This document shows, piece after piece, positions 1 to 6,681 of a stretch of 6,945 nucleotides of DNA (within the stretch, counting starts at the first letter, position 1; every line of letters starts with the position of its first letter). Both the position numbers and the translations under genes were made by a program. The stretch spans positions 1 through 6,945 of the forward strand of contig JAJXXI010000442.1 of assembly GCA_021781185.1 (NCBI GenBank), in the 5' to 3' direction. Under the pieces are notes generated by a model. The model saw nothing but the letters and a program-made list of their open reading frames with translations. It was not told the DNA's origin and made no database searches. Source of the stretch: a bacterium. Lineage in GTDB: Bacteria; Verrucomicrobiota; Verrucomicrobiia; Limisphaerales; UBA11358.

Positions 1-1
1 G

Positions 2-142
2 AAGACGATAACCGCCTTTGAAACGGCGAAAAAAGAACCGATCGGCCGGTTCAACATCGTCGGCTACATTTCCGAAACCCGGCAGTTCGTCAACCTGCAC
101 CACGGACGTGGCCGGGGACTGCCTGAAACCGTCACGGCTTGA
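2..142 (+). CDS. C-terminal end of an unidentified protein (5' end outside window)
   Basis: Frame 2 is open from the left edge to a TGA at 140-142 and gives 46 residues, beginning KTITAFETAKK and ending GRGLPETVTA. No start codon is visible, so this is the 3' end of a gene that begins outside the window. Support for real coding is the C/G-rich third positions (for example the GTC AAC CTG CAC CAC run) and a plausible beta-strand-like stretch, GRFNIVGYISETRQFVNL, ahead of a basic tail. I do not recognise the family and 46 residues are too few to assign one. The gene converges on rsmE across about 357 non-coding bases, so it belongs to a different transcription unit. The overlapping open frame from 18 to 215 looks like a shadow: it has low-complexity Ser/Arg/Lys composition. 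Confidence 0.55.
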   Translation, partial: KTITAFETAKKEPIGRFNIVGYISETRQFVNLHHGRGRGLPETVTA

Positions 143-221
143 ACATTGCCGTTGGGGTGGGTTAACAAAAACTGTGGCTGTGTTTGGACGGCCCCGTTTT
201 CTCCCTCACCCTTGATCCTTT

Positions 222-311
222 GGAAACATTCAACATTGAACTTTCAACGCCCATTGAAGACTGGAGGGCACGTTCCCTGTGTGTTGGGCGTTGAATGTTT
301 TTCCAGTTCAA
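222..311. repeat. TTCAA/TTGAA inverted-repeat element
   Basis: Alternating TTCAA and TTGAA pentamers start at 229, 236, 243, 254, 291 and 307; the first three are spaced exactly 7 bases apart. Two inverted pairs share the same right arm. TTCAACGCCCA (243-253) matches TGGGCGTTGAA (285-295) perfectly over 11 bases. AAACATTCAA (224-233) matches TTGAATGTTT (291-300) perfectly over 10 bases. The two pairings are mutually exclusive because both use 291-295. Between the arms, AGGG (265-268) can pair with CCCT (275-278). This could be a dispersed intergenic repeat, a terminator or both; that reading is inference. Confidence 0.6.
243..302 (+). terminator. Possible Rho-independent terminator of the left-edge gene
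   Basis: A perfect 11-base stem (243-253 with 285-295) is followed on the + strand by TGTTTTT at 296-302, the usual stem-plus-U-run order. It lies about 100 bases after the stop at 142. Against this call, the interval between the arms is long (31 bases), only partly closed by a 4-base inner stem (265-268 with 275-278), and the stem is not very GC-rich. On the minus strand there is no comparable U-run directly after the stem, so it is less convincing as the terminator of rsmE. Confidence 0.35.
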
Positions 312-499
312 GGGATCGCATCACGAGCCTGGGCGGTTCGTGGAATCGCTTCCAGCACAGAGCAACGGTGAGGGGAGAACGCCAGACCGCTCCAGTTGCC
401 ACAGTTTGTTTGAAAACGCCATAGTCAACTTGTCAGGTGGCGGTGGGATTGGGCCGGTTGAAGGCGGGCCGAACGCATGGCTTCCATTTTTCCAGCGGG

Positions 500-1246
500 T
501 TACGACTGCAACTCGTAATTCAAGAAAGACAGGCAGTAAACCGCCGCCGTTTCCACGCGCAGCGTGAGCCGTCCGAGCGTGATGGGCCTTGCCCCGGACG
601 CTTCAATGGCCAGCAGTTCCGCCAGGGTAAAATCGCCTTCCGGCCCGATCCAGGCGGCAGCGCTGCGCGGGAGGCGTCCGTGCTGCTGTTCAAATTCCTG
701 GATCCATGCGCGCGGAGGGCGGCGTTCCGTTTGCAACGAGCCGACGAGCGCCAGCTCAATCGCTTCGCCGCGCGCCAGAAATTCGGAAATCGTCTGCGGC
801 GTTTCCACTTTGGGCAGCCAGGTGGCACCGCATTGCTTGATGGCTTCGATGGCGACGGTCTGCCACTTCTCGCGCTTGCTTTCCGCGCCGTCGTCGTCCA
901 GTTGCGTCACCACGCGTTCGGTGAGCAGCGGCACGATGCGCTGGGCGCCCAGTTCGACGGCTTTCTGGATGATGCCTTCGATGAGTTTGCCCTTGGGAAT
1001 GGCCACCAGCAGCGTGATGGCGCAGGGCGGCGCAGGGGTGGACTGCTTTTCCTTCACCGCCAGCGTGAGCGAGTTTTTCGCGGCGGTTTCCACGTCGCAA
1101 AGAAATTCACCGCCCGCGCCGTCGAGAACGGTCACGCGTTCGCCGGGTTTCAACCGCAGGACGTGCAGCGCGTGGTGCGCTTCGCGTCCATCCAGCCGCA
1201 ACTGATCGCTGCGGCAGTGTTCCGGCGACAGGTGAAAGCGGTGCAT
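500..1246 (-). CDS. rsmE: 16S rRNA (uracil1498-N3)-methyltransferase
   Basis: RsmE uses S-adenosylmethionine to methylate N3 of U1498 in 16S rRNA of the small ribosomal subunit; it is a cytoplasmic SPOUT (alpha/beta-knot) enzyme. The 248 residues match the usual family length of about 240-250. Residues 1-70 form the N-terminal PUA-like RNA-binding domain (HHALHVLRLKPGERVTVLDG). The knot domain follows with IPKGKLIEGIIQKAVELG (83-100), QTVAIEAIKQCG (129-140), the cofactor-loop motif IGPEGDFT (200-207) and LGRLTLRVETA (224-234). The ATG at 1246 is supported by a GAGG ribosome binding site 5 bases upstream, which overlaps the dnaJ stop codon, so translation is probably coupled to dnaJ. Oddity: the QCG motif is followed by Ala141, where E. 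coli RsmE has Arg as I recall. It is the last gene of the leftward run, with no clear terminator before 500. Confidence 0.95.
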   Translation of the reverse strand: MHRFHLSPEHCRSDQLRLDGREAHHALHVLRLKPGERVTVLDGAGGEFLCDVETAAKNSLTLAVKEKQSTPAPPCAITLLVAIPKGKLIEGIIQKAVELGAQRIVPLLTERVVTQLDDDGAESKREKWQTVAIEAIKQCGATWLPKVETPQTISEFLARGEAIELALVGSLQTERRPPRAWIQEFEQQHGRLPRSAAAWIGPEGDFTLAELLAIEASGARPITLGRLTLRVETAAVYCLSFLNYELQS

Positions 1247-1251
1247 GGCGG

Positions 1252-1255
1252 CCTC
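1252..1255 (-). promoter_or_regulatory. rsmE ribosome binding site overlapping the dnaJ stop
   Basis: On the minus strand the junction reads AAG TGA GG CCGCC ATG. The GAGG core uses two bases of the dnaJ TGA (1254-1256) and sits 5 bases before the rsmE ATG. Such an arrangement fits re-initiation by ribosomes finishing dnaJ. It is one of the few recognisable Shine-Dalgarno sequences in the window. Confidence 0.6.
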
Positions 1256-2399
1256 ACTTGAAGAACTTTTTTGCCTTCTCGAAAAATCCCTGGGCCAGGG
1301 GCGCTTCCTTGCCGTCGCAAAGCGCGGCGAATTCCTGCAGCTTGGTTTTCTGCTCCGAGTTCAGCCGCGTGGGCACCTCGACCTGCACGCGCACATGAAG
1401 ATCGCCCTGGCCGTAGCCCTGGAGATTTTTCACGCCACGGCCCTTGAGGCGCAGCAGGGTTCCGGGCTGGGTGCCGGCGGGGATTTTGACGGTCGCCCGG
1501 CCTTCGAGCGTGGGCACTTCTATCTCCGCGCCGAGCGTGGCCTGCACAAAGCTGACCGGCACTTCGCAGAGCAGGTCATCGCCCTCGCGCGAGAAAATCT
1601 CATGGGGTTTGACCTGGAGAAAAACGTAAAGGTCGCCCGCCGGGCCGCCGCGAAAACCGGCCTCGCCGCTGCCCTGCGACCGCAGGCGTGAGCCGGCCTC
1701 GACGCCGGCCGGAATGCGCAGTTTGATCTTGGTGGAGCGTTCGTATTTGCCGTTGCCGGAACATTTCCGGCAGGGTTTTTCCAGGATGCGTCCCGCGCCT
1801 TTGCAGTGCGGGCAGGTCTGCGCGATGCTGAAAATGCCGCGTGACGTGAGCACCTGGCCGCGTCCGCCGCAGGTGCCGCACGTCCGCATTTTGGAGCCGG
1901 GTTCCGCGCCGGCGCCGTCGCACGCGTCGCACTTGTCGAGCTTGGTGACGGAGATTTCTTTTTCGCAGCCGAGCGCCGCTTCCTCCAGCGTGATCGTCAG
2001 GTCATAGCGCAAATCGTCCCCGCGCTGCGGGCCGGAAGGATCCTGTCCGCCGCCGAACAGGTTTTCAAAAATGCTGCCCCCGCCGCCGCCGCCGAAAACT
2101 TCGCGGAAAATATCAAACGGATCGTGGAACCCGCCGCCGCCGGCAAAGCCGCCGCCCCGGGCGCGAGCGCGCGGGTCAAAGGCGTCATGGCCGTATTGGT
2201 CGTAGGCGGCGCGTTTCTGGGGATCGCTCAATATCTCGTAGGCGTGGCCGAGTTCCTTGAAGTTTTCCTCGGCCTGCTTGTCGCCCGGATTCTTGTCCGG
2301 ATGAAATTTCACGGCCTGCTTGCGGTAAGCCTTTTTGATTTCCTCGTCAGTGGAACCGCGTGAGACGCCCAGGACCTCGTAATAGTCGCGTTTGGCCAT
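1254..2399 (-). CDS. dnaJ: Chaperone protein DnaJ (type I Hsp40)
   Basis: DnaJ delivers unfolded substrates to DnaK and stimulates its ATPase in the cytoplasm. The 381 residues show the full type I layout. The J domain (about 1-70) carries HPD at 33-35. A Gly/Phe-rich linker (about 80-120) contains FDIF and two hexa- or near-hexaglycine stretches. The zinc-binding domain has four CxxCxGxG repeats: CDACDGAG (157-164), CGTCGGRG (174-181), CPHCKGAG (196-203) and CRKCSGNG (210-217). The C-terminal substrate-binding and dimerisation part includes [13 protein letters not shown] (264-276) and [18 protein letters not shown] (306-323). All eight zinc-ligand cysteines are present, so it should be functional. 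It starts 32 bases after the grpE stop, with no evident Shine-Dalgarno sequence, and ends 7 bases before rsmE. dnaK itself is absent here. Confidence 0.98.
   Translation of the reverse strand: MAKRDYYEVLGVSRGSTDEEIKKAYRKQAVKFHPDKNPGDKQAEENFKELGHAYEILSDPQKRAAYDQYGHDAFDPRARARGGGFAGGGGFHDPFDIFREVFGGGGGGSIFENLFGGGQDPSGPQRGDDLRYDLTITLEEAALGCEKEISVTKLDKCDACDGAGAEPGSKMRTCGTCGGRGQVLTSRGIFSIAQTCPHCKGAGRILEKPCRKCSGNGKYERSTKIKLRIPAGVEAGSRLRSQGSGEAGFRGGPAGDLYVFLQVKPHEIFSREGDDLLCEVPVSFVQATLGAEIEVPTLEGRATVKIPAGTQPGTLLRLKGRGVKNLQGYGQGDLHVRVQVEVPTRLNSEQKTKLQEFAALCDGKEAPLAQGFFEKAKKFFK
2080..2094. repeat. (CCG)5 trinucleotide run in the dnaJ Gly/Phe linker
   Basis: Five perfect CCG units (CGG on the coding strand) encode most of the polyglycine at residues 103-108 of DnaJ. 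A second GCC-rich patch lies nearby at about 2130-2158. In-frame slippage would change only the linker length, which is known to vary between DnaJ proteins. Confidence 0.6.
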
Positions 2400-2431
2400 T
2401 GGAATTCTGAGTGGTGATTGCGGAGCGAAGA

Positions 2432-3010
2432 TCAGGCGGCGGGTGCCGCCGGTTTTTTGGCGACGACGACGGTGGCGGGCCGGAGCAGGCGGTCCTTGAG
2501 CTTGTAACCCTTGCGCAACTGCTGGAGGACATGGTCCTCGGGCGTTTCGCTGGACTCCTGCTGGGAGACGGCCTCGTGAATATTCGGATCGAAGGGCTTG
2601 CCGGTTGCGTCAATCTCCTCTAGGCCGGTCTCGGTGAGCGCGGCCTTGAGCTGCTGCTGGATCATCACCACGCCGGATTGGAACGAGGCGAGCTGGCCGG
2701 CCGGCGCGTTCTGCGCGGCGGCGAGGGCCATCTCGAAATTATCGAGGATGGGCAGCAGTTTTTGGATGAGCGAGTGGTTGGCATACTGCACGGCCTCGCT
2801 TTTCTCCCGGGCGGCGCGCTTCTTGAAATTGTCGAAATCAGCGGTGGTGCGGAGCAGGCGGTCCCAGTTTTCATCCGCCTTGGCGGCGCGGCTTTTCAGG
2901 TCGGCGATTTCTTCCGGGGAAAGCACGGGATTGTCCGCCGGGCTGGCGGCGGGTTCGGCGGTCGGCATTTGAGGATCGGTGTTGCTCATGGATTTTTTGC
3001 GTCCAAACAT
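2432..3010 (-). CDS. grpE: Nucleotide exchange factor GrpE
   Basis: GrpE releases ADP from DnaK and so resets the DnaK-DnaJ folding cycle; it acts as a cytoplasmic dimer. The 192 residues match the family's usual size. After a variable, Pro/Ala-rich N-terminus (about 1-30) comes the long helical dimerisation region (about 31-90, with [18 protein letters not shown]) and then the compact beta domain carrying the family signature: FDPNIHEAV (140-148), followed by [20 protein letters not shown] (165-184). The start is uncertain: the ATG at 3010 gives [10 protein letters not shown], while an in-frame ATG at 2989 would begin MSNTDPQ and remove seven residues; neither has a clear ribosome binding site. 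It precedes dnaJ by 32 bases, consistent with a chaperone operon. Confidence 0.97.
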   Translation of the reverse strand: MFGRKKSMSNTDPQMPTAEPAASPADNPVLSPEEIADLKSRAAKADENWDRLLRTTADFDNFKKRAAREKSEAVQYANHSLIQKLLPILDNFEMALAAAQNAPAGQLASFQSGVVMIQQQLKAALTETGLEEIDATGKPFDPNIHEAVSQQESSETPEDHVLQQLRKGYKLKDRLLRPATVVVAKKPAAPAA

Positions 3011-3091
3011 TCAGGCGTTCAAACTAGCAGAAGCCGGCCGGTCCGGCAACGGGCAAGACAGGTCGGCCAAAACGGTGATGAAGCGCCGGGG
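3011..3091 (-). other. Gap before grpE, only room for a chaperone promoter
   Basis: These 81 bases separate the stop of the DUF2723 gene from grpE. On the minus strand, TTGCCG and TAGTTT lie 17 bases apart but each matches only about half of the sigma-70 consensus. A 5-base stem (GCCGG with CCGGC, 5-base loop) sits in the same stretch without a following U-run. No CIRCE operator (TTAGCACTC-N9-GAGTGCTAA) and no sigma-32-type promoter could be found by eye. Whether grpE has its own promoter is therefore undecided. Confidence 0.3.
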
Positions 3092-6000
3092 CTACTGTGG
3101 CGGGACGAGTTTCAGGAATTCGGGCAGGGCACGCAGCGAATTCAGATGGGGATCCTTGCGCGCCTCCGCGAGCAGGTCGCGGGCGGTGGAATTGGTTTTG
3201 AGCCGTGCCGCGCTGGCGTCCAGGGCGATCTTGAGGTTGGCCAGCGCCGGCGCGGTGTGGCCCAGATAGGCTTGCAGCGCGGCCAGGTCGTAGTGCGGTT
3301 CGGGCTGGCCCGGCGAGAGGTCGGCCAGCTTTTGCAGGGCCGCCTCCAAACGGGGCAGGTCGTTGAGCTGCGAGTAAAACGAGGCCACGGCGGCGGCTTC
3401 GGTGTAGTTCACCTTGGGGCTGGCAAGCACCTGGTCAAACAGTTGCACGGCGCGGTTGGTCTGTTGCATCTGGGCATAGGTGACGCCGAGGGTGATGAGG
3501 TTTTGGATGTCGCCAGGATTGGTGCGGGCGGTGTTTTCCATCTGGTCAATCTGCCCGACGGCCTTCAGGTGCGCTTCGTTTTGTTGTTTGTATTCTTCCA
3601 GATTCTTGATCAGGCCGGTGATCTGGTCGTTGAAAGGATCCAGTTTTTGGCAGGTTTTGGCGATGAGCAGGGCGTCGTCAAAGCGGCCCTGCGGCAGGAG
3701 GAAGTTGATGTAGCGGTAAACCGCTTCCGGGCTGTAGGGGCAGAAGGCGAAGGACTGCTTGAAGGCGAAATCGGTTTCGCGGACGAGCGCGGCCTGGAGG
3801 GCGGGGGTTTTCTCGCGGTATTCCGGCGGACATTGAGGGCTTAAACGCCAGGCATACATGCCGGCCTGCGAACTGCGCAGTTTGGAAAAGGCCTTCTGGG
3901 CGTCCTCGTCGCGGACAAAGGAACGGGTCCCGATGTAGCCGGTGTAGTTGTTGTGAATATAGGTCCGCTCCACAAAGTTGCAGATGTTGCTGATCGAGGT
4001 GTCGTAGGTGATCCAATTGCCGCACAGGCGGGTGGCGTATTCGGTCCAGAAGGTGTGGTCGCGGTTGAACACGTCCTGGGTCAGCTCAGGCACCGGCTGG
4101 CGGTTGATCTTCATGATGATGCCGAACGGCGTTTCGTAGGGATACATCCAGTCGAGCGGGAAGCTTTCCTCCACGTAGAATTGATTCGTCGGGTTGCGGT
4201 CAAAAATCACCTTGCAGAGCAAGCCGTTGATTTTCATGACGGCGACCTGGCCGGAAACTTGGACGCGGCCGTTTTTGACATTCACGTTTTCGCCGGGCGC
4301 GAGCTGGTTCAACTGGGCGCGGCGGCTGACGTCATCCGTGTATTCCTGGAAACACTGCTGGGAATCGTCCGGTGACGGAATGTAGATTTCCGTGGGCGGA
4401 TAGACGCCTTCCGCCCGGCGTTCCTTTTCCACGTGCGCGCCCCACTTGGTGAAGGGCACGTCGAGCGTGTAGTAAAGCGCTTGGTTGACCAGATGGAAAA
4501 GACCGCTGTCGGCTTCGGAGGGGCCGACGGCGAGGCCAAAAACGTATTTGGAAAGCTCGCTGAAGAACGGCGGGTCATGCTGCTGGGAACGATCGTATTG
4601 CGAGCGCAGATAATCAAGATACGTGCCGTCGGCGAGCGCGTTCTGCGTAATGATGTAAACATCGCGGCGGTCGAACTTTTGGTCCTGCGTCGGCTGGCAG
4701 CGGTGCGGGATGAAGCTGTCGCAGAAAATGGCGTAGGTCGGGCAGAACCGGCCCGGATCCGTGCCGCCGAAGAGGATCGAGCTGCGGGCCATTTCCGGAT
4801 AGATGACTTTGTCGTATTTGGGATCTTTCAGCAGCTTGGCGCGGAGATCGTTGTCATAGCTCAACAGGCCGGTCTGGGGATCTTTGAACGGCGGGGTGAA
4901 CATGTCGTGGCCGAACCAGTAACCGAACCAGTGGTTGCGCTGTTCGCTGTGATACCAGTGGGTCAGCCCGGACCAGGTCGGCATCAGCAGATACAGACAG
5001 AGCAGGATGAGCACCGGGCCGCGGCTGCGATAGAATAGGAGTGCGCCCAGCAAAATCACCGGCAGCGCCACCAGAATCAGGTTGGCATAAACCGGCAGGC
5101 CGTATTGATTCTTCTCAAAGGCGAGGCCGATGTAATGTGGCAGTTGCGCGAGGCTCACGTCGCCCGCCGGACCAAGGAACAATTTGCCCGTGGCATCTTT
5201 CAGGCAGTAGAGCGCCAGAAAGATGGCAATCACGCTGCCCAGAATGCCCCAGCGGCGAAAATTGGCGTAATGCGTGGCCACATAGGCGGCCAACAGCGTC
5301 AAGCCGTAGCCGATCAGGATGGCAAACAGGCCGTGTGACGCCGTGTAGAACACCTTGCACAAATCGGAGGAGGAACGGTCCGGCGATACGTTCATGAGGA
5401 TGCCCAGCAGCACCGACAGGCAGAAATAAATCGAGGTGATGCCGATGATCCAGGAGCGTTCGCGCCGGTGCATCTTCATCAGAAACACAAACGGCATCAC
5501 GCCGATGAACATGTAAACCCAACTGAACGATTCCGCCAATCCGGTCACGATATACTTGAGCTGGAACACAAAACGGCTGGGATCGGTGAAAATGTCCAAG
5601 CCATGGGCCGTCTCATATTGTCCGCGGCTCAGCGCGTGGAAAAAACCTTCCACCGTGCGCGGATAACCCCACTGCATCGGCGGAACCGTCATGCCGGATA
5701 CCGGTTCGTATAAGTAAAACAAAACCCCGGCGATCCAGACGGCCAGCATGATCAGACCGGCTTTCCATTCCGACAGGAAACCCTTGGTGGTGCTGGCCAG
5801 CCAGCCGCCCGCCACCAACGAGCCGATGCCGACGACGTGAAAGAGCGCCTTTTCCACATGTGTCATGCTTTGCAGGGCCGGGATCGTGTTCATGCACAGC
5901 AACGCACCGAGGTAGATGATGGCGTTGCCGATGAACATGTCCCGCCCCAGCTTGGGCTGCACCAGGGCGACAAACACCTCGATGCCCATGGCGCTCAGCA

Positions 6001-6673
6001 GCAGTGTCTGGTGAATGGTGGCGCACAAGCCATAAAGGAACATGGCCAGATAAAGGTAGCGGCGCTGCTGCGGCGCATACATCCAGCGCATCAGGCACGC
6101 CAGCACGGCGATCAGCCACGGCACGCCGAACAGCGAAATGCGGTTGATCACCACCGATTCGCTCCACATGAAAATGTCCAGCCCCAGCAGCAGTCCCGCC
6201 ACGCAACCCGACACCATGCAGATGGAATTCTCCCATTGGCGGGGAAGATTTTTCAGCTCCTCGATGCCTTCGATCATCAGGCTGCTGCCCCGCGAAACCA
6301 TCAGCGCCAGCAGGCCGCAACCCATGGCGGCGGCAAATGACTGGCCCACCTCCACCCGCCACGCCACGTTGCCAATCGGCAGGATCCACGTCCAGAACCA
6401 CGCATAAACCGACCAGAACGGATAGCCAGGCGGATGCGGAATGCCCGCGTAAAAGGCGCCGGTGCACAGCTCGCCCGAGTCTTCCAGCGTCTGTTCCGGA
6501 GCCAGCGTGAACAGGTAAATGGCCCAGATGACACCAAAGGTGATGAGCAGTGCCGTCCAGTCAATCCGGCGGAACAGCGCCGGAACCTTGATGGGTTCCG
6601 CAGTGACCGGCTCTTTGCCGGCTTTTGGTTTCGTCGCCGGAGTTTTGGCGTTGGGGGATTTGGATTTTTCCAT
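3092..6673 (-). CDS. DUF2723 multi-pass membrane protein with C-terminal TPR domain (GT-C glycosyltransferase-like)
   Basis: This 1193-residue protein starts with a Lys/Pro-rich cytoplasmic tail (1-35) and a first membrane helix (about 39-58). It then shows the DUF2723 signature TLEDSGEL (62-69) followed by GIPHPPGYP (77-85). An acidic motif in the first outer loop is typical of GT-C enzymes that use lipid-linked sugars, so Asp65 and Glu68 are the candidate catalytic residues (inference). About 12-14 hydrophobic segments follow up to about residue 567. A large, probably extracytoplasmic, soluble region (about 570-980) includes FGGTDPGRFCPTY (635-647). TPR-like helical pairs occupy about 980-1160 (for example 1056-1086, 1091-1123 and 1124-1154). 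Family relatives include eukaryotic TMEM260, an O-mannosyltransferase; the substrate here is unknown. The ATG at 6673 lies 8 bases after the upstream stop, suggesting co-transcription; only a weak TAGG-type ribosome binding site is visible. Confidence 0.85.
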   Translation of the reverse strand: MEKSKSPNAKTPATKPKAGKEPVTAEPIKVPALFRRIDWTALLITFGVIWAIYLFTLAPEQTLEDSGELCTGAFYAGIPHPPGYPFWSVYAWFWTWILPIGNVAWRVEVGQSFAAAMGCGLLALMVSRGSSLMIEGIEELKNLPRQWENSICMVSGCVAGLLLGLDIFMWSESVVINRISLFGVPWLIAVLACLMRWMYAPQQRRYLYLAMFLYGLCATIHQTLLLSAMGIEVFVALVQPKLGRDMFIGNAIIYLGALLCMNTIPALQSMTHVEKALFHVVGIGSLVAGGWLASTTKGFLSEWKAGLIMLAVWIAGVLFYLYEPVSGMTVPPMQWGYPRTVEGFFHALSRGQYETAHGLDIFTDPSRFVFQLKYIVTGLAESFSWVYMFIGVMPFVFLMKMHRRERSWIIGITSIYFCLSVLLGILMNVSPDRSSSDLCKVFYTASHGLFAILIGYGLTLLAAYVATHYANFRRWGILGSVIAIFLALYCLKDATGKLFLGPAGDVSLAQLPHYIGLAFEKNQYGLPVYANLILVALPVILLGALLFYRSRGPVLILLCLYLLMPTWSGLTHWYHSEQRNHWFGYWFGHDMFTPPFKDPQTGLLSYDNDLRAKLLKDPKYDKVIYPEMARSSILFGGTDPGRFCPTYAIFCDSFIPHRCQPTQDQKFDRRDVYIITQNALADGTYLDYLRSQYDRSQQHDPPFFSELSKYVFGLAVGPSEADSGLFHLVNQALYYTLDVPFTKWGAHVEKERRAEGVYPPTEIYIPSPDDSQQCFQEYTDDVSRRAQLNQLAPGENVNVKNGRVQVSGQVAVMKINGLLCKVIFDRNPTNQFYVEESFPLDWMYPYETPFGIIMKINRQPVPELTQDVFNRDHTFWTEYATRLCGNWITYDTSISNICNFVERTYIHNNYTGYIGTRSFVRDEDAQKAFSKLRSSQAGMYAWRLSPQCPPEYREKTPALQAALVRETDFAFKQSFAFCPYSPEAVYRYINFLLPQGRFDDALLIAKTCQKLDPFNDQITGLIKNLEEYKQQNEAHLKAVGQIDQMENTARTNPGDIQNLITLGVTYAQMQQTNRAVQLFDQVLASPKVNYTEAAAVASFYSQLNDLPRLEAALQKLADLSPGQPEPHYDLAALQAYLGHTAPALANLKIALDASAARLKTNSTARDLLAEARKDPHLNSLRALPEFLKLVPPQ

Positions 6674-6681
6674 TGGGTGGC

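Larger units (their letters stand above)
143..499. other. Non-coding gap between convergent genes
   Basis: No convincing gene lies between the stop of the left-edge gene and the stop of rsmE. The open frames here (for example 146-424 and 295-567 on the + strand) have unlikely composition and no recognisable domain. No tRNA-like cloverleaf was found by eye. The one structured part is the TTCAA/TTGAA inverted-repeat element at about 222-311; from there to 499 I see nothing identifiable. Confidence 0.6.

Noticed and set aside
300..440. Possible tRNA in the left gap (GGTTCGTGGAATC resembles part of a T-arm)
   Set aside because: No acceptor stem, D-arm or anticodon arm can be placed around it.
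437..1261. Long + strand open frame antisense to rsmE (274 residues)
   Set aside because: It mirrors a clear rsmE gene; its translation is Arg/Phe/Gly-rich with no domain, as expected from the opposite strand of GC-rich coding DNA.
3033..3050. GCCGG/CCGGC hairpin as terminator of the DUF2723 gene
   Set aside because: The stem is only 5 bases and is followed by TTCTGCTAG rather than a U-run; not enough for a terminator call.
2678..3844. Long + strand open frame (388 residues) antisense to grpE and the DUF2723 gene
   Set aside because: It spans two well-supported genes and the gap between them and shows low-complexity Gly/Val/Arg composition; a shadow of GC-rich codons.
5613..6467. 284-residue minus-strand open frame within the DUF2723 gene
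   Set aside because: It overlaps in another frame the region encoding the DUF2723 signature motif and first membrane helices; Arg/His/Gly-rich shadow.
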